A stretch of 64,000 nt of DNA, taken from the NCBI GenBank assembly GCA_017860295.1, contig JAFNAS010000003.1, positions 1 to 64,000 on the forward strand, in the 5' to 3' direction. Positions 57,934-64,000 of the stretch are shown piece after piece. A program made the translations under genes and the position numbers. The notes under the pieces were generated by a model that was not told the origin of the DNA, ran no database searches, and saw nothing but the letters and a program-made list of their open reading frames with translations. Each line of letters begins with the position of its first letter. The stretch's first letter is position 1. Origin of the DNA: Bacteroidota bacterium (GTDB taxonomy: Bacteria > Bacteroidota > Bacteroidia > Bacteroidales > Paludibacteraceae).

Positions 57934-57961
57934 TTTGTTCTATCCATTGAACTACAGGACC
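57890..57961 (-). tRNA. tRNA-Arg (anticodon CCU)
   Basis: 72 bases. Acceptor GGTCCTG pairs with CGGGACT, anticodon loop TTCCTAA gives CCU, and the T-loop GTTCGATTC is intact. No encoded CCA. The 44-base 3' part belongs to the att repeat. Confidence 0.9.
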
Positions 57962-58020
57962 GCAGAAAGAGAAAGCAAAAATACAACTATTCTTCAATAA
58001 TTTCAATTGCTCTTTTAAGG

Positions 58021-58057
58021 AAAAAGCGCAAACGTCTAATTGACCTTTGCGCTTTTT
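58021..58057 (-). terminator. Terminator after tRNA-Phe
   Basis: Perfect 12-bp stem, AAAAAGCGCAAA (58021-58032) with its complement at 58046-58057. A/T tracts on both sides make it bidirectional. Confidence 0.75.
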
Positions 58058-58058
58058 G

Positions 58059-58131
58059 TGGTGCCACCAGGAATCGAACCGGGGACACAAGGATTTTCAG
58101 TCCTTTGCTCTACCAACTGAGCTATGGCACC
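58059..58131 (-). tRNA. tRNA-Phe (anticodon GAA)
   Basis: 73 bases. Acceptor GGTGCCA/TGGCACC, anticodon loop CTGAAAA gives GAA, D-loop AGTTGGTAGAG and T-loop GTTCGATTC are standard. No encoded CCA. Confidence 0.93.
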
Positions 58132-58323
58132 ATCTCTGTTTTGCGGATGCAAAGGTAGGAAAAATAACCGGATGACCCAAATTATTTTTCAATTTTTTCG
58201 TTTGATGCTGAAAAACAAAGTGTTGGTGCGAGTCTTTGAGGATTTGTCTTGGTTACTTTATGTTTGGGTGCAATGAAGAAATTGTGACTGCATCTCCTTC
58301 TTGTTGCATTTAGTTGTCTTATT

Positions 58324-59802
58324 TTAGTACGCGCGAGCAAACACTACGCGTTGCGCCGATGGCTTTCCGGTTACCATGCAACTTCCCGGAGTTTTGTCTC
58401 CCTCCAAGGGAATGCAGCGGATGGTGGCTTTGGTTTCGGCTTTGATTCTTTCTTCGGTTTCGGTGGTACCATCCCAATGACACAGTAAGAATCCTCCTTT
58501 TTCAATTTCTACCTTAAACTCATCATAACTGTTCACCTCGCGGGTAACCGAAGCACGGTAATTGGCGGCTTTGGCGTAAATATTTGCCTGAATTTCATCC
58601 AACAATGTTTTGATGTGTTGTTCAATATTGTCGATGGGCAATGTCTCTTTGGTCAACGTATCGCGACGAGCCACTTCAATGGTTCCGTTTTCCAGATCAC
58701 GGGCGCCGAGCGCTAAACGTACAGGAACGCCTTTCAGTTCATATTCGGCAAATTTCCAGCCCGGTTTTTTGTTGTCGCTGTTATCGTATTTTACACTTAC
58801 GCCCAAAGCTCTCAGTTTGGCAGCCAGTTCGGCTACTTTAGCGTCTATTTGGTTTAACTGCTCTTCATTGCGATAAATTGGGACAATAACAACCTGATAG
58901 GGTGCCAGTTTCGGAGGCAATACCAGCCCATTGTCGTCAGAATGGCACATGATAAGTCCGCCGATTAAACGGGTAGAAACTCCCCAAGAGGTTGCCCATA
59001 CATAATCACGTGTTCCCTCTTTGGACGAGAAGGTCACGTCGAATGCTTTGGCAAAATTTTGACCCAGAAAGTGAGAAGTTCCCGCTTGCAACGCCTTGCC
59101 ATCCTGCATCAGCGCTTCGATACAGAAGGTTTCCACGGCTCCCGCAAAACGTTCGTTGGCCGATTTGATACCTTTCACTACAGGCATAGCCATGAAGTTT
59201 TCGGCAAAAGTGGCGTAAACGTCCAGCATCTGGCGCGTTTCGACCAATGCTTCTTTTTCGGTAGCATGAGCTGTGTGCCCTTCTTGCCACAAGAATTCAG
59301 CCGTGCGAAGAAATAGGCGGGTGCGCATCTCCCAGCGAACCACGTTGGCCCATTGGTTGATAAGGATTGGCAGGTCGCGGTACGACTGAATCCAGTTTTT
59401 ATAGGTGTTCCAGATAATGGTTTCGGATGTAGGGCGAATAATGAGTTCTTCTTCGAGCTTGGCAGCGGGATCAACCACCACGCCTTTTCCGTCGGGGCTT
59501 GCTTTGAGTCGATAGTGTGTTACAACTGCGCATTCTTTGGCAAAACCTTCTACATGATCGGCTTCCTTGCTGAGAAACGATTTTGGGATCAAAAGAGGAA
59601 AATAAGCATTCTGATGTCCTGTTTCCTTGAACATACGGTCGAGTTCGGCCTGCATTTTTTCCCAGATGGCATACCCATACGGTTTTATGACCATACAACC
59701 GCGAACGGCTGAATTTTCAGCCAAATCGGCTTTAATTACCAGATCCTGATACCATTGCGAATAATCAACGCTGCGCGAAGTAAGCTCTTTTAGTTCTGCC
59801 AT
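58324..59802 (-). CDS. proS: Prolyl-tRNA synthetase, archaeal/eukaryotic type
   Basis: A 492-residue class II synthetase without the bacterial editing domain. Motif 1 ([20 protein letters not shown]), motif 2 ([22 protein letters not shown]) with the TAE/EGHTAH prolyl pocket, the [12 protein letters not shown] segment and motif 3 ([20 protein letters not shown]) are present, as is the C-terminal zinc-like domain with CHWDG. This type is usual in Bacteroidota. A -7 element 138 bp upstream suggests a long leader. Confidence 0.95.
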   Translation of the reverse strand: MAELKELTSRSVDYSQWYQDLVIKADLAENSAVRGCMVIKPYGYAIWEKMQAELDRMFKETGHQNAYFPLLIPKSFLSKEADHVEGFAKECAVVTHYRLKASPDGKGVVVDPAAKLEEELIIRPTSETIIWNTYKNWIQSYRDLPILINQWANVVRWEMRTRLFLRTAEFLWQEGHTAHATEKEALVETRQMLDVYATFAENFMAMPVVKGIKSANERFAGAVETFCIEALMQDGKALQAGTSHFLGQNFAKAFDVTFSSKEGTRDYVWATSWGVSTRLIGGLIMCHSDDNGLVLPPKLAPYQVVIVPIYRNEEQLNQIDAKVAELAAKLRALGVSVKYDNSDNKKPGWKFAEYELKGVPVRLALGARDLENGTIEVARRDTLTKETLPIDNIEQHIKTLLDEIQANIYAKAANYRASVTREVNSYDEFKVEIEKGGFLLCHWDGTTETEERIKAETKATIRCIPLEGDKTPGSCMVTGKPSAQRVVFARAY

Positions 59803-60132
59803 ATTCTTAGATTAAAGAGCAAAAGACAAAGCTGAAATACGAACATCTTTAGCGTTTGTCCGAGTACTCTAAATTATTTTATGTGTGTGTCTTGAAAATC
59901 AGAGCAACAAGGTGTGTGTCTTGTTACATTTTTGCGACTGCAAAGATACGATTTTCCTGCGAGGGCATAAAAATTTTATGCTTACTATAAATGCTCAATT
60001 TAGCTTTTCCCATTACATTGTAATACAACTGTGATAATGTCTTAACAGTAACGAAAGATAATCCATCTACTTTTGAAAACGCAATTATACTGTCCTGTTA
60101 ATACTTTATTTTATTAATAATCAGAATTATAA
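59803..60132. other. Divergent region between proS and the TonB receptor gene
   Basis: The proS promoter -7 element TATCTTTG lies on the minus strand at 59941-59948. Its leader holds a 12-bp direct repeat GTGTGTGTCTTG (59883-59894 and 59912-59923) and a 6-bp hairpin (59906-59911 / 59920-59925). No promoter was recognised for the receptor gene, and no RNA gene. Confidence 0.5.
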
Positions 60133-62928
60133 ATGATTAAATTCTACCAAAATCGGTTGCGTGAAGTGATCGTTGTACCGACTAAGCTGAAAAATATTTT
60201 GGTGATTGCATTTCTTTTGTCGAGTGTCTCGTTATCGGCAGCCATTATTAAAGGTACCGTAATAGATGCTCGCACGGGAGAACAAATTATTGGTGCCACC
60301 ATCGTAGTGCAAGGAACGAATCAAGGTGCAGTCACGGGCCTCGACGGCAGTTTTGTGTTGAAATCGATACAGGGCAACTGTACGCTTGTTTGCAGCTATT
60401 TAGGTTATCAAAAGCAAGAAATCAGTGTGGAAAACGGAGAAAAACGTGTTGCAATAAAACTTGACGGTGCGTCGACGGAGTTAAAAACGGTGGAAGTGGT
60501 AGCGCATAGCGACAAAACATCGGACAACAGCGCCCGAAAGAGCGAGCAGTTGTCGAGCAATGTGCTGAATGTGGTGGGAGCCAAAGCAATTGAGCTTTCG
60601 CCCGACATGACCGTTGCCAATGTCGTGCAACGTGTTTCGGGTGTGACGGTAGAGCGCAATAACAGTGGCGATGGGCAATATGCTATTTTGCGCGGAATGG
60701 ATAAACGCTACAACTATACGTTGGTGAACGGGATTAAAATTCCGAGTCCTGACAATAAAAACCGGTTTGTCCCGCTTGATATTTTTCCTGCCGAACTCTT
60801 GGACAGACTGGAAGTGACAAAAAGTATTACGCCCGATATGGAGGGAGATGCCATTGGCGGCGCTGTGAATTTGGTAATGAAGGATGCCCCTTCTAAGCTC
60901 CGACTTACGTTCAATCTGGCAACTGGCTATAATTCTCTCTTCTTTGACCGCAATTTTCAGTCGTATGATGCCGGAAATTTGCTTCAGCAATCGCCCTATG
61001 AAAAATATGGAGAGGGCTTTCGTGCCCGAATGAAAGATTTCCCGACTTCGACGGTTGATTTAAACGGCAAAAAAGCATTGCCCAATCTTTCAGGAGGCTT
61101 TTCAATCGGCAACAGGTTTTTGGATAAGAAATTGGGTGTGATTTTGGCCGGAAGTTTTCAAAATAATTATAGAGGAAACAACAGCCTCTATTTTTCGTCC
61201 GAAACAGCAAGCAGCGATGCGTCCAATCTCCCGGTGCTGAAAGACGAGAGAAATCGCCACTATTCCGAACTGCAAACCCGATTCGGAATACACGGAAAGA
61301 TCGATTTTCGACTGTCGACGCAACATAAAATTCAGTTGTATTCAGCTTACATGAACCTGAACAATACGCAGGTACGCGATGAGAAGAAAATAAATTTGTC
61401 GTATGGATACAATCCTTCCGCAGGAGATTACAATTTGTCGTATTCGACTCGTTTTAAGCAAAACACACAGTCTATTTTCAGCAACACATTGCATGGTGAG
61501 CATCTTTTGTTTGGCAATGTGCTGTCGGCAAATTGGGATGTGGTCTACTCGAAAGCAACCAATAAAACGCCAGACAACACAACGGTCAACACCGGAAGCA
61601 GTGTACGGTCGAATGTGGAAGGTGTGATTGCCGCCGTGAATGAAGACAAACGTTGGGAACACAATAGTGATGAAGATAAAGCGGCTTACCTCAAGACAAC
61701 GATTGCGGCAACCAAGTATGTGAATGTGTCGGTGGGAGGCCTTTATAGAGACAAAGAGCGCAGTAATTTTTTCAACGAATATACTTTAACTCCGTATGAT
61801 CCTGCAACGGGTAGTACCAACCTGATCAAAGGGGTCAATTGGAATAATTACACGCAGATACAATACACGGTTTACAATCCTTACGGGTCAACCGGCGACC
61901 CCTTGAATTATAATGCTTCGGAAAAGATCGGTGCGGGTTATGCGCAGTTTCAGTACGAAAAAGGCAAGTGGAAGGTGATTGCCGGAGTAAGGCTTGAACA
62001 TACCGATCAGGGATATAATCTGATACATCCCACCGATGGGGTTCAGAATGTAGGAAATCAAGTATATAACGACTGGTTGCCGGGTGTGCATATCAAATAT
62101 TCACCCTGGGAGAACCACAACATCAGGGCATCTTACTACCGTTCGCTCAATCGCCCGAGCTTTTTCGAAATTGTACCGTACAATATTGTGAATGAAGATT
62201 ATACCGAAAAGGGCAATCCAAATCTAAAACATACTACGGCCGATAATTTCGATCTTCGGTATGAATTTTTCCCAAAGTCGTCGGAACAATTGATGGTCGG
62301 ATTGTTTTATAAAAAGATCAACAATCCCATTGAGTATGGAATGACTACTCAGGGGCAGGGCACATTCTATATGCCCGAAAATTTCGGAACGGCCACCAAT
62401 TATGGAGTGGAGGTGGATGCGATCAAGTATTTCAATGCTTTCGGCGTAAAAGCAAACTATACTTACACTAAATCGTCCATTACCACCACCAAATTGCTTA
62501 ATTATTTGGATGGTACGACGATAAAAACCAAAAATGTTGATCAAACACGTTCCCTCTATGGTCAATCGCCCTCGGTAGCAAATGTCGCTTTACTCTATAA
62601 AGCGAGTAAAATCGGATTCGATGCTCAACTGATGTGTATCTATAATGGTGAGCGATTGTATACTGTATCACATTATTACAACAACGATTTGTGGCAAAAA
62701 GAGAGTTTTCAACTTGATGCTTCGGTCGAGAAAAAATGGGGGCATCGTATATCTACGTTTATCAAGGCATCCAATCTTCTGAATTCGCCGATGATCGTCT
62801 ATCTGAAACAGACAAATCCGGCCAACGCGGATGTTGCAAGTCTGGAGTTATGTAACGGAGGCACTTTGGTACGGAAAGACCGGTATGGTATTCAATTCCA
62901 ACTCGGATTCCGTATGAAACTCGAATAG
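60133..62928 (+). CDS. TonB-dependent outer-membrane receptor
   Basis: A 931-residue receptor. A long signal peptide (hydrophobic core 20-37), then a carboxypeptidase-regulatory-like domain (40-115, IKGTVIDARTGEQIIGATIV), then the plug with VVQRVSGVTVERNNSGDGQYAILRGMDKRY and ITPDMEGDAIGGAVNLVMK (about 160-250), and a 22-strand barrel ending in FQLGFRMKLE. Related to Bacteroidota TonB receptors for siderophores or oligosaccharides; the ligand is not evident. It is followed by a lipoprotein gene in the same direction, which may be its surface partner. Confidence 0.9.
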   Translation: MIKFYQNRLREVIVVPTKLKNILVIAFLLSSVSLSAAIIKGTVIDARTGEQIIGATIVVQGTNQGAVTGLDGSFVLKSIQGNCTLVCSYLGYQKQEISVENGEKRVAIKLDGASTELKTVEVVAHSDKTSDNSARKSEQLSSNVLNVVGAKAIELSPDMTVANVVQRVSGVTVERNNSGDGQYAILRGMDKRYNYTLVNGIKIPSPDNKNRFVPLDIFPAELLDRLEVTKSITPDMEGDAIGGAVNLVMKDAPSKLRLTFNLATGYNSLFFDRNFQSYDAGNLLQQSPYEKYGEGFRARMKDFPTSTVDLNGKKALPNLSGGFSIGNRFLDKKLGVILAGSFQNNYRGNNSLYFSSETASSDASNLPVLKDERNRHYSELQTRFGIHGKIDFRLSTQHKIQLYSAYMNLNNTQVRDEKKINLSYGYNPSAGDYNLSYSTRFKQNTQSIFSNTLHGEHLLFGNVLSANWDVVYSKATNKTPDNTTVNTGSSVRSNVEGVIAAVNEDKRWEHNSDEDKAAYLKTTIAATKYVNVSVGGLYRDKERSNFFNEYTLTPYDPATGSTNLIKGVNWNNYTQIQYTVYNPYGSTGDPLNYNASEKIGAGYAQFQYEKGKWKVIAGVRLEHTDQGYNLIHPTDGVQNVGNQVYNDWLPGVHIKYSPWENHNIRASYYRSLNRPSFFEIVPYNIVNEDYTEKGNPNLKHTTADNFDLRYEFFPKSSEQLMVGLFYKKINNPIEYGMTTQGQGTFYMPENFGTATNYGVEVDAIKYFNAFGVKANYTYTKSSITTTKLLNYLDGTTIKTKNVDQTRSLYGQSPSVANVALLYKASKIGFDAQLMCIYNGERLYTVSHYYNNDLWQKESFQLDASVEKKWGHRISTFIKASNLLNSPMIVYLKQTNPANADVASLELCNGGTLVRKDRYGIQFQLGFRMKLE

Positions 62929-62973
62929 AAAATCACAATAAGATCATATAATAATAAAAAATAGCCGCAGATT

Positions 62974-64000
62974 ATGACACATACAGATTTATTGTTCTGC
63001 ATAAAATCAACTTGTTTTAGAAAACATCACCCCTTTGTCGCGATTATGGTCGTATGTTGTATTTTCTTGTTATTGATGGGGTGTGCCAAGAACGAAAACC
63101 TTTCGGTTGTGGAAGTGACACTATCTTCTAATTCGTTGACCATGAAGCCTGGCGACACGCAAACACTTTCAGTAAACTTTTTCCCTCGTAACGCCGCTAA
63201 TCAGTCTGCAACATGGAGTGCAACCGATACCTCCATTGTGAAAGTGAGCAGTAGTGGGGTGGTCACCGCCATTCGTCCGGGGAGTTCGAAGGTCAAAGTG
63301 ATTTCCCAAGATACCAACGAGAGCGACTCCTGTTCCATAACGGTTGACCCTTCCAATACCGTTTCTGTTTCGGGCGATATTTCGGGAACATGGCCAGCCT
63401 ATTCGGTTATTCATGTTGACGGTCAGGTAAATATCCCTGCCGGTAAAACACTCACCATCGAAAAAGGAGTGCAGGTAATTATCAATACCGCCGGACAGGA
63501 TGCTAATAATACCAAAATAGAATTGATCGTTAAAGGCAATCTCTATTGTTATGGCACGGAAGCCGATCCCGTATTGTTTTCTGTGGCTTCGGCTTCGCGC
63601 ACCACAGCCAATACTTTTGGGCGTCTGTGGGGCGGCATTATCGGTGCAACCACATGCTCCGAAATGGTTTTAGATCATACCATCGTGGAATATACCGGTG
63701 CAATAACCACTACAACATCGCAATCGGCGGTACTTGGGCTGTTCAAATCGGCTGGTGGCGAAGGAATGGTTGCATTCAATACCAATAATCCAAGTGGAAA
63801 ATATGTGGTAACCAATTCCGTGTTCCGCAATACCGGCGAAGATGCGATCTACGTGCAGGGCGGATCGTGTATTTTTACCTACAACAAGTTTTATGCAGTG
63901 GGGTCGACCGGAGGCGAAGCTATCAATGTAAAGGCTGGTTGTGTAGTCGATGCGGCTTACAATTTGATGTACAGTCCCAATACCAACGCCTTCAAACTGT
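62974..64000 (+). CDS. Ig-like (BIG2)/beta-helix lipoprotein, cut by window end
   Basis: An open frame from ATG 62974 to the window end, at least 342 codons. A hydrophobic segment and lipobox LLMGC (Cys at residue 37) indicate a lipoprotein. Residues 45-125 are a bacterial Ig-like group 2 domain (SSNSLTMKPGDTQTLSV; SGVVTAIRPGSSKVKV). From about 130 on come short beta repeats (PAGKTLTIEKGVQVIINTAG; NSVFRNTGEDAIYVQGGS) typical of a right-handed beta-helix. Probably surface-exposed and linked to the TonB receptor 46 bp upstream. The C-terminus is outside the window. Confidence 0.82.
   Translation, partial: MTHTDLLFCIKSTCFRKHHPFVAIMVVCCIFLLLMGCAKNENLSVVEVTLSSNSLTMKPGDTQTLSVNFFPRNAANQSATWSATDTSIVKVSSSGVVTAIRPGSSKVKVISQDTNESDSCSITVDPSNTVSVSGDISGTWPAYSVIHVDGQVNIPAGKTLTIEKGVQVIINTAGQDANNTKIELIVKGNLYCYGTEADPVLFSVASASRTTANTFGRLWGGIIGATTCSEMVLDHTIVEYTGAITTTTSQSAVLGLFKSAGGEGMVAFNTNNPSGKYVVTNSVFRNTGEDAIYVQGGSCIFTYNKFYAVGSTGGEAINVKAGCVVDAAYNLMYSPNTNAFKL

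Noticed and set aside
60133-64000. SusC/SusD pair
   Set aside because: The receptor has no SusC-specific length or motif, and the following lipoprotein is an Ig-like/beta-helix protein, not a TPR-type SusD.

Overview
The window looks like a chromosomal stretch of a Bacteroidota bacterium, most likely order Bacteroidales. Evidence: many transcription starts match the Bacteroidota -7 element TAnnTTTG, ribosome binding sites are weak, and the flanking genes include an archaeal-type prolyl-tRNA synthetase, a TonB-dependent receptor with a carboxypeptidase-regulatory-like N-terminus, a GldI-like FKBP lipoprotein and a protease with a type IX secretion sorting tail. Species cannot be fixed from the sequence alone.

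Host left flank (1-11760). A minus-strand cluster encodes an FKBP lipoprotein, a YjbQ protein, a DedA membrane protein and a long TPR protein. A plus-strand operon encodes a sugar-kinase-like/RapZ-C fusion, a MurU-like nucleotidyltransferase (together a probable cell-wall sugar salvage pair), an orphan substrate-binding lipoprotein, NadD and an FKBP isomerase. Then come a metallophosphoesterase lipoprotein and a membrane-anchored AraC-type regulator.

Integrated prophage (11761-57933, about 46 kb). An exact 45-bp direct repeat, the 3' part of a tRNA-Arg(CCU) gene, bounds the element. A tyrosine integrase lies next to the right end and paired GGTGAAC arm-type repeats lie inside both ends. From left to right: cargo (T9SS-targeted M4 metalloprotease with a lipoprotein; a three-gene ABC-3C defence-like operon; two unknown proteins); S24 repressor and divergent operator region; early genes (Sak4-like ATPase, PD-(D/E)XK nuclease, NinB-like protein, VRR-NUC nuclease, replication proteins); a reverse-oriented cargo operon (HNH nuclease, duplicated small basic protein, DUF4145-like and DUF2158-like proteins); terminase and a lambda-type head module; a contractile Mu-type tail module with a -1 frameshift in the tail assembly chaperone; two fibre-type proteins; a lysis cassette (holin, GH108 endolysin, spanin-like protein); and two toxin-antitoxin-like modules (HicAB and DUF4160/DUF2442) before the integrase. 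It is a temperate myovirus-type prophage with a lambda-like head and Mu-like tail but no Mu transposase. No head, tail, packaging or lysis gene in the expected set is visibly broken, so it may be functional.

Host right flank (57934-64000). The 5' part of the restored tRNA-Arg, then tRNA-Phe(GAA), an archaeal-type proS, a large TonB-dependent receptor, and the start of an Ig-like/beta-helix lipoprotein cut by the window end.

The most interesting items are the ABC-3C operon carried as prophage cargo, the compact HNH/repeat-protein/DUF4145/DUF2158 operon, the frameshift signal with its downstream stem-loop, the prophage-borne T9SS protease, the TGCATACAT repeats directly before the terminase genes, and several duplication scars.
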